From Paraclostridium sordellii (lineage in GTDB: Bacteria > Bacillota > Clostridia > Peptostreptococcales > Peptostreptococcaceae), in NCBI RefSeq assembly GCF_000953675.1, contig NZ_LN679998.1, positions 2,091,963 through 2,155,962 of the forward strand: a stretch of 64,000 nucleotides of DNA, written 5' to 3'. The position numbers were made by a program, and so were the translations under genes. This document shows, piece after piece, positions 54,903-63,675 of the stretch (position 1 is the stretch's first letter; every line of letters begins with the position of its first letter). The notes beneath the pieces are model-generated. The model did no database searches and had not been told where the DNA came from. It worked only from the letters and a program-made list of their open reading frames with translations.

Positions 54903-56171
54903 ATGGAATTAAGTCACGTTAATGGAATCCTTACTCTTAATTTAAACATCGTGGCTACTATAGCACTTGCTTGCTTTTTAATAATATTTGGTAGGATAAT
55001 TAGAAAGCATATTTCAGTATTAGATAGACTTTGTATACCAGGACCGGTTATAGGTGGTATACTTTTTGCAATTTTAGTATTTATATTAAAACACTTTGAT
55101 ATATTAAGTATTGTTTTAGATACTAGCTTACAATCTACATTTATGGTTGCATTTTTCTCAACTGTAGGTATAGAAGCTAGTTTTAAACTTCTTAAAAAAG
55201 GTGGAAAATCGGTAGTTATTTACTGGATTTTTTGTATAATACTTATTTTCGCACAAAATCTAATAGGTATATTAGGTGCAATGTTCACAGGTCTTGAGCC
55301 ACTGCTTGGCCTTATGTGTGGAGCTATATCCATGGGTGGAGGTCATGGTACAAGTGCCACTTTTGGTCCAACTTTAGAATCAATGGGAGTTGTTGGTGCA
55401 AATACAATTGGCCTTGCCGCTGCAACTTTAGGACTTATATGCGGAGGTTTAATTGGAGCACCTACTTCAAAGTACCTAATTACAAAATATAAGTTAAAGC
55501 CTAAAAAAGAAACTGTTGTTAATTTTCATGATGATATTTCAGATAAAGATGGAATACATAGTGATGTTACAGATTCAGACGCTTCATTACCAACTGCCTC
55601 TGTAATAGATACTTCTGAATTTATAAAGCATTTATTTATAATCAGTACTTGTATGACTCTTGGTTATGTAGTTAGTGAATTTATAACTCACATTACTGGA
55701 TATGTACTACCTGAATATGTAGGTGGTATTTTAGTTGCTATGTTATTTAGAAATACTAATGATAAATTTAAAGTTGTAGAAGTGGATTATTCATACTTTG
55801 AACTTTTAGGTAATGTAAGTTTAAAATTATTTTTAACTATGGCACTTATGAGTATTAAGCTTTGGGAACTTAAGACTCTTGGACTTCCTATGTTAATAAT
55901 AGTTTTAATGCAAGTTTTATTTATAGTATTATTTACTATATTTGTGATGTTTAGATTATTAGGTAAGGATTATGATGCAGCCGTTATGGTTGGCGGGTTT
56001 ATAGGCCATGAACTTGGAGCTACTCCAAATGCATTAGCTAATTTAAATTCTATATGTAGTAGATATGGTTACTCTCAAAAAGCATTTTTCACAATACCAA
56101 TTGTATGTGCTTTCTTAATTGACTTAGTCGCCCTACCTACTATAATAATGTTTATTAACATGTTATCTTAA
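54903..56171 (+). CDS. gltS: Sodium/glutamate symporter
   Basis: A 422-residue Na+/glutamate symporter with about ten membrane segments in two inverted halves. Each half has a GG-rich pore loop: GAISMGGGHGTSATFGPTLE near 145 in the first and GGFIGHELGATPNALANL near 373 in the second. The central loop (about 205-240) is charged. The ATG 54903 follows AAAGGAGTGAT; an in-frame upstream ATG lacks such a site. It imports glutamate, useful for amino-acid fermentation. Confidence 0.95.
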   Translation: MELSHVNGILTLNLNIVATIALACFLIIFGRIIRKHISVLDRLCIPGPVIGGILFAILVFILKHFDILSIVLDTSLQSTFMVAFFSTVGIEASFKLLKKGGKSVVIYWIFCIILIFAQNLIGILGAMFTGLEPLLGLMCGAISMGGGHGTSATFGPTLESMGVVGANTIGLAAATLGLICGGLIGAPTSKYLITKYKLKPKKETVVNFHDDISDKDGIHSDVTDSDASLPTASVIDTSEFIKHLFIISTCMTLGYVVSEFITHITGYVLPEYVGGILVAMLFRNTNDKFKVVEVDYSYFELLGNVSLKLFLTMALMSIKLWELKTLGLPMLIIVLMQVLFIVLFTIFVMFRLLGKDYDAAVMVGGFIGHELGATPNALANLNSICSRYGYSQKAFFTIPIVCAFLIDLVALPTIIMFINMLS

Positions 56172-56203
56172 AAAGGTGGATTTATATATAAATCCACCTT
56201 TTT
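56170..56203. terminator. Bidirectional terminator
   Basis: AAAAAGGTGGATTTATA and its complement separate gltS from the convergent lipoprotein gene. Confidence 0.92.
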
Positions 56204-56211
56204 CTTATTTA

Positions 56212-56622
56212 TTATAATACACTAGATTTTGCTGTTATTTCATATTTATCAAAATCTTTATCAGGACAAAGTATTTCTATTTTTCTTTTCTCTCCAGGTT
56301 CAATATCAGTTTCATTTGTAAAAGAGCTATCTACAACTGTTCCATTTTTAGCTATTAATTTATAATTAAATTGTACATAATCAATTTTTTTATCCGTTGT
56401 ATTTTCAAATACACCTTCTATAACTGTTGAATATTCTCCTCTTTTAACTTCCCAAGATATATCTTTTGCTAAATCTTGAACTTTAGCATCATTTTTTTCT
56501 GTTTCTTTATTAACTTGATTTACAGCTTTATCTATACTAGATACTCCAGCTGTAAACATAGCTGTACATCCTCCAATAATTATTACTATTCCTATTACGA
56601 TTCCTAATATAACTTTTTTCAT
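56212..56622 (-). CDS. FxLYD-type small lipoprotein
   Basis: A 136-residue exported protein. The hydrophobic N-terminus (residues 3-19) ends in IIGGC, a plausible lipobox. The mature part has a helical stretch and a beta domain (about 50-136: VIEGVFENTTDKKIDYVQFNYKL, then IEPGEKRKIEILC) similar to FxLYD domains of Gram-positive envelope proteins. The ATG 56622 is chosen behind GTGGAGGT; a GTG four codons upstream overlaps that site. Function unknown. Confidence 0.72.
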   Translation of the reverse strand: MKKVILGIVIGIVIIIGGCTAMFTAGVSSIDKAVNQVNKETEKNDAKVQDLAKDISWEVKRGEYSTVIEGVFENTTDKKIDYVQFNYKLIAKNGTVVDSSFTNETDIEPGEKRKIEILCPDKDFDKYEITAKSSVL

Positions 56623-56715
56623 AAAAACCTCCACTAAATAATTTCTTGTTGAGATTATTATAAAAGTTATATAAATTTAATTGGTATGCTCTTAGCATAC
56701 ATATTTAATTAAACA

Positions 56716-57474
56716 CTAATTCCCAAATGCAATTAGTCCAAATCCCATAAATATTATAAAGGAATAAATAAAATATCCAATTATTTTTATGACTTCATTA
56801 TCACTTCTTATCATGGGAAGCTTAGATTTTATATCTAAAAAGTTTGTATATAGTAAGAAAAGTGCTAATAGTATTAACATGGTACATCCATTTTCTAAAA
56901 GCATTTTAGGGCTATTAGAAACAATAAGCCCCATTATTAAAAATAAATACCATAAAGTTGCAATAACCATATTTAATTTTTTTCCACTCCTAAATCCAGG
57001 AATTTTATCTATTAGATATTTACTTTTTACTTTTTCTTTCCCTTGTTCTTTATTTTTATCTATAATAATTTTTTTACTTTTATTTTCATATACTGATTCT
57101 AAATCACTTTTTAATTCTTCTATATTTTGATATCTCTCACTTGCAGCTATTTTGGTACATTTTTTAATTATATATTTCAATTTTCCTTCATTTTCTTTTT
57201 CTAAAATCTCTTGTAATGTATAACCATTTATAAATTCTTCAATTATAATTAATTTATCTTTATATTCAAATACCTCATATATTCTAGGCATATTTTTACT
57301 ACTTATCCCCATTAAAACTTTATATACATCTAAAGTATATTCTTTTAAAATTCTTTTTATATAAAATTTTTCATCAAGATTATTTTGAACTAGTATTATT
57401 TCACTTTTTCTACTTTTATGAATCGATTTTAAATCCTCATACAAAGATAATGCATATTCTGCCTCTAAATTCAA
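56716..57474 (-). CDS. Kinase-like membrane protein lacking the catalytic core
   Basis: A 252-residue protein. Residues 1-90 look like the N-lobe of a Ser/Thr protein kinase (the ATP-site Lys in KFYIKRIL, then MPRIYEVFEYKDKLIIIEEFINGYTLQEIL). Residues 98-130 look like the very end of the C-lobe (KYIIKKCTKIAASERYQNIEELKSDLE). The about 110-130 residues that hold HRD, DFG and the activation loop are absent, so it cannot phosphorylate. Three membrane segments follow. The TTG start lies behind AGAGGTG. It is divergent from an XRE-type gene, with which it probably forms a unit. Confidence 0.75.
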   Translation of the reverse strand: MNLEAEYALSLYEDLKSIHKSRKSEIILVQNNLDEKFYIKRILKEYTLDVYKVLMGISSKNMPRIYEVFEYKDKLIIIEEFINGYTLQEILEKENEGKLKYIIKKCTKIAASERYQNIEELKSDLESVYENKSKKIIIDKNKEQGKEKVKSKYLIDKIPGFRSGKKLNMVIATLWYLFLIMGLIVSNSPKMLLENGCTMLILLALFLLYTNFLDIKSKLPMIRSDNEVIKIIGYFIYSFIIFMGFGLIAFGN

Positions 57475-57480
57475 ACGTTA

Positions 57481-57542
57481 TTTCACCTCTTTTATTGATT
57501 TTACATCTCTAGAATTATATCATATTAATATGAGAGGTGAAA
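57481..57542. promoter_or_regulatory. Divergent intergenic region with 10-bp inverted repeat
   Basis: TTTCACCTCT (57481-57490) and AGAGGTGAAA (57533-57542) are exact inverted copies that include both genes' ribosome binding sites. It may be only that, or an operator. Confidence 0.4.
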
Positions 57543-57548
57543 GTTTAT

Positions 57549-57947
57549 ATGAACGAGAACGAGACTGTAGAACTTATGAGCATTTTAAAAAATATAGATG
57601 ATGAATCTTACTTAGATGAGTTTGTAAAAATTACAAGTACTAACTTTTCAGACCTAAGTCTTCCTAATTTTTTTCAGGATATATGTAAAGAAAAAGGTAT
57701 AAGCAAAAGTGATCTTATAAAAAATGCTCAAATTGATAGGACGTATTGTTATCAAATTTTAAATGGAACTAAAAATCCAAGTAGAGATAATCTTTTAAAA
57801 CTTTGTATATCTGCAAGATTAGATATAGAAGAAAGTAATAAGGCCTTAAAGCTGGGTAATGTAGGTCAGCTTTATCCTAAAAATCCCCGAGATAGCATTA
57901 TAATATTTGGAATAAATAAAAAGCTTAATCTATTTCAAATAGATTAA
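57549..57947 (+). CDS. XRE-like helix-turn-helix protein
   Basis: A 132-residue protein with a helical N-terminus and an XRE-type HTH at about 42-100 (FQDICKEKGISKSDLIKNAQ, then RTYCYQILNGTKNPSRDNLL). A short tail ending RDSIIIFGINKKLNLFQ follows. It is divergent from the kinase-like gene by 74 nt; similar kinase/XRE pairs exist in clostridia, suggesting signal transfer to DNA. ATG 57549 is preferred to the in-frame GTG at 57537, which lies within AGAGGTGAAAG. Confidence 0.82.
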   Translation: MNENETVELMSILKNIDDESYLDEFVKITSTNFSDLSLPNFFQDICKEKGISKSDLIKNAQIDRTYCYQILNGTKNPSRDNLLKLCISARLDIEESNKALKLGNVGQLYPKNPRDSIIIFGINKKLNLFQID

Positions 57948-58035
57948 TTACTTTTTAATCGCAATTTTGATACTCTAATAGATTCCTAGTAAATTTAATT
58001 ATTTAATAAGATTTTACTGTATATAATGTATAATA

Positions 58036-58082
58036 AAAAAAGACTAGATGAAATATCTTTTAAATACTTCTCCTAGTCTTTT
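58036..58082. terminator. Terminator between the XRE and histidine kinase genes
   Basis: AAAAGACTAG and CTAGTCTTTT pair around a long loop; both flanks have A or T runs, so it serves convergent genes. Confidence 0.8.
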
Positions 58083-58085
58083 AAA

Positions 58086-60242
58086 TTATTTTTTAAATAT
58101 TATAGTAACTTTAAATAAATCTCCATCAACACTTATTTTAAATCTTCCTCCTTGAAGCTCCACAAAACTTTTAGCAATAGCTAGGCCTAATCCACTTCCT
58201 TCAGTATTTCTAGATTTATCACCTCGTACAAATCTTTCAACTAAATCTTCTACATTAAACTTTATTTCTTCTTCAGTCATGTTTTTAAAGCTTATTTTCA
58301 CAAATTCACTTTCATCTGATATATCAATGTATACTCTTGATGATGGCATAGCATACTTGCTTATATTTATTAATAGATTTTCAAATACTCTAAACATTCT
58401 TTGGCTATCTAACTTCATCATTACCTTTTCACTTGGGAAATTAGTTCTAATTTTTAAGTCAGATTCTTTAAATTTATCATCCACTTCAAGTAAAGTTTGT
58501 TTCATAAGAGAAACAATATCTACATCTATAATATTTAAGCTTACATTACCACTATTAGCCTTACTTACTTCAAATAAATCTTCTATTAATACCCTTAATC
58601 TTTCAGATTTTCTATCTAATGTCTCTAGATAGATTCTTCTATCTTCTTCACTTAAGTTCTCATCTTTTAATAAATCTACATAAGTTATTATAGATGTAAG
58701 AGGAGTTTTTAAATCATGACTTACATTGGATATTAATTCAGTTTTCATCTTTTGGCTTTTAACTTCTTCATTTACAGCTTTTTTAAGTCCTGCTTGTATA
58801 TTTTCTATCTCTTTTTTTAATACATCAAAAACACCTAAGTCTTTATCTATTTTTACATCTAAATTCCCATTTGCAATTTCTTTTGTCATATCTAATAATA
58901 TATTATAATTATTATTTATCTTTGAATATTTCTTTTTTATTAATAAATAAATTATAAATGTATATATAGGCGAAATTATTATTCCTACAACCCAAGTTGA
59001 ACACATAATACATACTACTACTAAGTTTAAAATTAAAATAGTTACTATTTTTTTCTTGTTCTGCTCACCTAGTTTAATTTCTTTCATCCAGTCCAATTTA
59101 TACTTTATCTTTTTTAATATTTTATAAATTAATGATTTTTCTTTTAAATAATTAACTATATTATAATCTATTATATGTTTTATAACTATTATAGATATAA
59201 ATACTATACTAAATAAAGCAAACCAGTAAACTGTATTTATAAAATAATTTAAGATGTTTGAAATATCATTTGTCAATTGTAGCTGAGCAACCCTAATTAT
59301 AGGACTATTATTAGCCGTTTTTAATATTATCTGATCTGATCCATAATATAAGTATATATAAGCTAAATAAGAAATTACTATGATTATCTCTATAGGTAAT
59401 TTCAATACTTTTTTTAGTATTGCCCAATCTTTTATTTCCTTATATGGAATTATCAAAGCCATTATTACAACAAATATTATTCCAATATTTTTAAATAGGA
59501 GTGATGCATTTGAGTATGATCTGCTTTGCTCTGATAACTTATAATCTGCTATACTATCTGAGTATTTTAGATTTTTAGGAACACCATATATAAATTTCAT
59601 ATTTTTTATAGGCTTTATTTCAAAAGTATTCGTTGTTTCATAACTAAATAAATCATCTCTTATATTTTTATTTAAATTGCTTTGAAATGTTTGTCTATCT
59701 GCACCATATAGATTTTCAACTTTCATATTTCCTTTATCGTCAAAGTTTAACACTGTATATAAATCATATTTTTCCTGTAATTTTTTAACTGTATCTTCAT
59801 TATTTTTTAAGACCAATAAATCTAAATTGCTATTTACATTTTGCTTTAAAACGTTATTATCTTTATCTAAAACACAATATTGGATATTTCTTAGTCTAGA
59901 AGTTAGGTTTTCATTAAATCTTTCAATATCACGATTAAAAGCATCCTTACCTTCAGTTTTATAATAAGGATCTATATTTGTTTTTTCTTCTAACATAATA
60001 TCTGCAGGTTTTACATACTTCTCTTCTTTTTCATCATAGACTTTACAATATAAGCTATATGTAGATTCCATTATGTCATTTGAAAAATCAGTATTTTCTT
60101 CATATATATTATATCCAAACTTTTTACTATCAGATTTTATTCTTTGATAAGATAGCACCATACCTATTGATGCTATTAATATGGTAATTATTATTACGAG
60201 TTTTATATTAAATTTATTGCTTTTCAATTTTATATCCAACAC
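58086..60242 (-). CDS. Sensor histidine kinase
   Basis: A 718-residue membrane sensor kinase. A first membrane segment (15-31), an extracytoplasmic domain (about 35-245), then about six membrane segments (250-440) precede HisKA (ISNVSHDLKTPLTSIITYVDLL, phospho-acceptor His) and a HATPase domain with N-box NLLINISKYAM and G-box GSGLGLAIAKSF. The N-box has NLLIN, a weak form. The start is GTG 60242 (or TTG next to it) inside the response-regulator gene, an overlap of 29 nt, so translation is coupled. Signal unknown; the multi-spanning domain suggests an envelope cue. Confidence 0.9.
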   Translation of the reverse strand: MLDIKLKSNKFNIKLVIIITILIASIGMVLSYQRIKSDSKKFGYNIYEENTDFSNDIMESTYSLYCKVYDEKEEKYVKPADIMLEEKTNIDPYYKTEGKDAFNRDIERFNENLTSRLRNIQYCVLDKDNNVLKQNVNSNLDLLVLKNNEDTVKKLQEKYDLYTVLNFDDKGNMKVENLYGADRQTFQSNLNKNIRDDLFSYETTNTFEIKPIKNMKFIYGVPKNLKYSDSIADYKLSEQSRSYSNASLLFKNIGIIFVVIMALIIPYKEIKDWAILKKVLKLPIEIIIVISYLAYIYLYYGSDQIILKTANNSPIIRVAQLQLTNDISNILNYFINTVYWFALFSIVFISIIVIKHIIDYNIVNYLKEKSLIYKILKKIKYKLDWMKEIKLGEQNKKKIVTILILNLVVVCIMCSTWVVGIIISPIYTFIIYLLIKKKYSKINNNYNILLDMTKEIANGNLDVKIDKDLGVFDVLKKEIENIQAGLKKAVNEEVKSQKMKTELISNVSHDLKTPLTSIITYVDLLKDENLSEEDRRIYLETLDRKSERLRVLIEDLFEVSKANSGNVSLNIIDVDIVSLMKQTLLEVDDKFKESDLKIRTNFPSEKVMMKLDSQRMFRVFENLLINISKYAMPSSRVYIDISDESEFVKISFKNMTEEEIKFNVEDLVERFVRGDKSRNTEGSGLGLAIAKSFVELQGGRFKISVDGDLFKVTIIFKK

Positions 60243-60915
60243 CCCACACCACCTTTAAATATTTTGGATTTTTGGGATCCATCTCGATTTTCTCTCTTAT
60301 GTTTCTTACATGAACCATAATAGTATCTGTGTTTACAGCTTTTTCCTTCCATACTTTTTCATATATTTCATCTGCTGAAAATACTCTTCCAGGATTTTTT
60401 ATAAGTAAAGTAAGAATTTTAAATTCTATAGGTGTTGTTTTTATATTTTTTCCATCTACACTTACTTCTTTAGTCGCTGTATCTAATTCTAAGCCACCTA
60501 TTGTATGTATATTTTCATTAATGTCATTTTTTTCAATCATACTTAAAAACTTTTTATATCTTCTTAGTTGAGAATTAACCCTAGCTAAAAGTTCTAAAGG
60601 CTTAAAAGGTTTAGCTACATAATCATCAGCACCTATATTTAATCCTGTTATTTTATCTATTTCTTCTGATTTCGCAGATAACATTATAATTGGAAAGTCA
60701 TAATGTTCTCTAATTTTCATAGTGAATTCTATACCGTCCATCTTTGGCATCATTATATCTACAATACCTAAATGTATAGTTTCATTTTCAACTATATCTA
60801 TTCCTTCCACCCCATTATTTGCTATAAATACTTTATATCCTTGATTGTCTAAATATGCTTTTATTGCATAAGCTATGTCTTTTTCATCTTCTACTACTAA
60901 AATATTAAATTTCAT
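60214..60915 (-). CDS. OmpR/PhoB family response regulator
   Basis: A 233-residue regulator. The receiver (1-120) contains VVEDEKDIA, phospho-acceptor Asp in LGIVDIMMPKMDG, and the Thr/Ser and Lys switch residues in LSAKSE and VAKPFKPLEL. The C-terminal winged helix (about 135-230) includes TPIEFKILTLLIKNPGRVFSADEIYEKVW. The start is the ATG 60915 behind AGTGGGGT; an upstream in-frame ATG at 60960 adds 15 residues lacking a ribosome binding site. It is first of two genes with the sensor kinase. Confidence 0.95.
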   Translation of the reverse strand: MKFNILVVEDEKDIAYAIKAYLDNQGYKVFIANNGVEGIDIVENETIHLGIVDIMMPKMDGIEFTMKIREHYDFPIIMLSAKSEEIDKITGLNIGADDYVAKPFKPLELLARVNSQLRRYKKFLSMIEKNDINENIHTIGGLELDTATKEVSVDGKNIKTTPIEFKILTLLIKNPGRVFSADEIYEKVWKEKAVNTDTIMVHVRNIREKIEMDPKNPKYLKVVWGVGYKIEKQ

Positions 60916-61101
60916 AAATATACCCCACTTAATTATTTTTTCTATATTATATAATATCATAAGGCATTTATAATTTTTAACATTTTATGCCCCCCTTCCT
61001 TATATTTTCTATATTTAAATAATAGCGATTAAATTTTAAGATATCCTTTATATAAATCTAAAAAGTTTCTAAAGATTTTATGAAAAAATTTTATAAAATA
61101 T

Positions 61102-61130
61102 AAAAAAATGGGCTATTTAGCCCATTTTTT
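61102..61130 (-). terminator. Terminator after the 44-residue peptide gene
   Basis: AAAAAAATGGGCTA and TAGCCCATTTTTT form a compact stem 10 nt after the peptide stop. Confidence 0.9.
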
Positions 61131-61140
61131 ATTCACCTTA

Positions 61141-61275
61141 TTAAAAAAGTTTTATAAATTCTTCTCCCACTTTCATTACTCCATGGAATCCTGTTTCATC
61201 TAATTTTATTCCGATACTTAGTATAAGAAAAAATATTATTGCTATTATAATACCTATAATTGCCTTTTTATTCAT
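61141..61275 (-). CDS. Small membrane peptide (44 residues)
   Basis: The frame begins MNKKAIIGIIIAIIFFLILS, a single hydrophobic helix, and ends with an amphipathic polar part GFHGVMKVGEEFIKLF. The ATG at 61275 has a good site, GAGGAGATGACAG, and its own terminator follows directly, so this is very probably a real small gene. It lies upstream of the two-component system but is separated from it by that terminator. Candidates are a regulatory or envelope-stress peptide; the function is unknown. Confidence 0.7.
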   Translation of the reverse strand: MNKKAIIGIIIAIIFFLILSIGIKLDETGFHGVMKVGEEFIKLF

Positions 61276-61556
61276 ATCTGTCATCTCCTCAATTTATGCG
61301 TTTACATCTTTACTTAATTATAATTTTACATTAATAGCTAGAAAAATAACAGTATTTTTTCTATTTTTTACCATATATATTTATTTGCTTCTCATCCACT
61401 CATATTTCTTAGTTTTTTAAATATTTATTTAACTTAATAAAACTTTACATTAAATACTATTATTTTATTTCTATATTTATAGTAGACTTTAGGTTAAATT
61501 ATTATATTTTAATGTTATAATATACATATATTTTAGGTTTTAGAAAGGATGTTTTA

Positions 61557-61904
61557 ATGGTTAAGGTAGATAATAAAGCATTGCTTGAGAGTGCGCTTAA
61601 AAATAGAGATAAAAAAATAGTTATTACAGAAAAAAGAATAGTTAAAGGTCTTAAGGTCTTAGATAAAGTATCTATAAAGGATAGTGATCGAAATAGATGT
61701 AAATATTCACTTAGAAGTAAAAGTGCAGATTCTGCTTTTCTTGGTTTTATAGGATTTGCTCCTATGGTATCAGATATGGGAAATATATCTTTTATGCAAG
61801 CTATGGGTGTAATTTCTAGTGTTGGTCTAAATGAAACATTAGTTATATTTGCAGACTATAATATTATTTATAAAAATGATGAAATTATATTAACAAAAGC
61901 TTAA
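61557..61904 (+). CDS. Hypothetical protein
   Basis: A 115-residue basic protein with an unusual composition: a lysine-rich N-terminal half (about 1-50), then a hydrophobic stretch with AFLGFIGFAPMVSDMGNISFMQAMGVISSVG and a short C-terminal strand region. I do not recognise the family. AAAGGATG precedes the ATG; a terminator follows three bases after the stop region. It is convergent with the NhaC-type transporter gene. Confidence 0.6.
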   Translation: MVKVDNKALLESALKNRDKKIVITEKRIVKGLKVLDKVSIKDSDRNRCKYSLRSKSADSAFLGFIGFAPMVSDMGNISFMQAMGVISSVGLNETLVIFADYNIIYKNDEIILTKA

Positions 61905-61946
61905 TAAAAAAATGTAAGGATAGTATATTTTCCTTACATTTTTTTA
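61905..61946. terminator. Bidirectional terminator
   Basis: AAAAAAATGTAAGGA and TCCTTACATTTTTTT pair around a 10-nt AT loop between convergent genes. Confidence 0.88.
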
Positions 61947-61955
61947 TTATATAGT

Positions 61956-63269
61956 TTAAAAGTTTTCTTCTATTTTAGGTTTTTTAATTAATACGTAAGA
62001 AAATGTTATGGATGCTATTCCACATAAGAACATTAATCCAGGATAATATAAATATCCTAAAATTTCCACTGGTGATATTCCAGCTATTCCAGCTGCTGTT
62101 AATAATTGTGCCCCATATGGTATAACCCCTTGCCAGCAAGATGAAAATATATCCAATATACTAGCAGTTTTTCTAGGATCTATATCATATTTTTTAGCTA
62201 TATCTTTAGCTAAAGGTCCTGCTGTTACTATAGCTATTGTATTATTTGCTGTACATAAATCTATTACACTAACTAATGCTGCTATTCCAAACTCCGCACC
62301 TTTCTTACTTTTAATTTTACTAGTTATAAAATAAAGTATATAATCTATTCCTCCATTAAACTTAATAAGTGCTACAACTCCACCAACAACTAAAACTAAT
62401 AAACTAAGTTCATACATACCTGCCATACCTTCTGATATTGCACCTATTAAACCTAATAAATTAAAAGATTTAGAAAAAATTCCAATCAATCCTGCAAATA
62501 AAATCCCACTTCCAAGAAGTGCAAATACATTTACTCCTAATAATGCACCTACTAAAACTAAAATATATGGAAGTACTTTTATTAATTCATATTCATAAGT
62601 TTGACTAACATCGCTTTTATATCCTAATGTTACAAAAGTTAATATTATCACTGTAGCTATAGCAGCTGGCAATACTATAAAAAAGTTTACTTTAAACTTA
62701 TCTTTTAGTTCACATCCTTGAGTTCTTACTGCTGCTATCGTTGTATCAGATATCATAGATAAGTTATCACCAAACATAGCTCCTCCTACAACCGCTCCTA
62801 TCACTAAAGGTACTGGAATTCCTGTTTTTTGAGCTATTCCTAATGCTATTGGCGATAATGCTGCTATTGTCCCAACTGACGTTCCCATTGATATTGATAT
62901 AAAGCAACCTATTATAAATAATCCAGAAACTAATAAATTAGATGGTAGTATAGATAAGCTTAAATTCACGGTAGAATCTACACCTCCCATTGCTTTCGCA
63001 ACACTCGAAAATGCTCCTGCTAGTAAAAATATTACTATCATTAAAATAATATTTGTATCTCCTGCACCTTTGCAAAATACATTCATCTTACTTTCTAAGC
63101 TTTTATTTTTATTAAATAATAGCGCTACTCCTGATGCAATTAAAAAAGCTACTAATGCTGGCATTTTATAAAAATCCCCTGTTATAACTCCACTTCCTAC
63201 AAATAAAACTAAAAATACACCTAATGGTAATAATGCTAATGGATTACCTTTTCTAATACCTTGTTTCAT
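61956..63269 (-). CDS. NhaC-type Na+/H+ antiporter family transporter, probable tyrosine transporter
   Basis: A 437-residue protein with about eleven membrane segments. Family motifs seen are LSLSILPSNLLVSGLFIIG, GTSVGTIAALSPIALGIAQ, GAVVGGAMFGDNLSMISDTTIAAVRTQG and VSVIDLCTANNTIAIVTAGPLA. NhaC relatives split between cation antiporters and amino-acid carriers. The leader is a T-box whose specifier is read here as UAC (tyrosine), which agrees with YheL-type NhaC proteins predicted to carry tyrosine. AAGGGAGATT precedes the ATG. Substrate is inferred from the leader. Confidence 0.88.
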   Translation of the reverse strand: MKQGIRKGNPLALLPLGVFLVLFVGSGVITGDFYKMPALVAFLIASGVALLFNKNKSLESKMNVFCKGAGDTNIILMIVIFLLAGAFSSVAKAMGGVDSTVNLSLSILPSNLLVSGLFIIGCFISISMGTSVGTIAALSPIALGIAQKTGIPVPLVIGAVVGGAMFGDNLSMISDTTIAAVRTQGCELKDKFKVNFFIVLPAAIATVIILTFVTLGYKSDVSQTYEYELIKVLPYILVLVGALLGVNVFALLGSGILFAGLIGIFSKSFNLLGLIGAISEGMAGMYELSLLVLVVGGVVALIKFNGGIDYILYFITSKIKSKKGAEFGIAALVSVIDLCTANNTIAIVTAGPLAKDIAKKYDIDPRKTASILDIFSSCWQGVIPYGAQLLTAAGIAGISPVEILGYLYYPGLMFLCGIASITFSYVLIKKPKIEENF

Positions 63270-63326
63270 ACTTTAAATCTCCCTTCTTGTTGAATTTTTT
63301 AATTTATAACCTTAATTTTTGGAATA

Positions 63327-63595
63327 AAAAAACTCCCGACCCTAAGAAATTAATCTTAGGAACGAGAGTTGACTTCGTGTTACCATCCTACTTCATTTGT
63401 ATCTCACAATACAAACCTCATCAAGTACGCCAAGTTTTTGGTTATACTCTATCACTGTAACGGGTGAACCCGTTGTAGCCTAAACCATAAAGGTCTCGGT
63501 ACACAGCTCCAAGGCCATTTTCACTTTAATATCCTTTGCTTTCTCTCACCAATAAAAGCTCTCTGTAAAAGTATTCTTAAAGCTACTTTCCTTTT
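63327..63595 (-). promoter_or_regulatory. T-box riboswitch leader (probable tyrosine specifier)
   Basis: On the minus strand Stem I features GGTGAGAG and GGCCTTGGAGCTGTGTACCGAG are followed by the T-box core AGGATGGTAACACG (near 63378-63391). A terminator stem (AACTCTCG and CCTAAG paired with CTTAGG and CGGGAGTT, 63327-63370) ends in a T run. The specifier triplet is read as TAC at 63501-63499; shifting by one gives ACC (threonine), which I rank second. Confidence 0.9.
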
Positions 63596-63675
63596 CATAG
63601 CATTTAGTTTATTTCTTGTTATATCTTATATAATATATACATCAATTTACTTTGTCAATGTTTTTTATGAATTTT

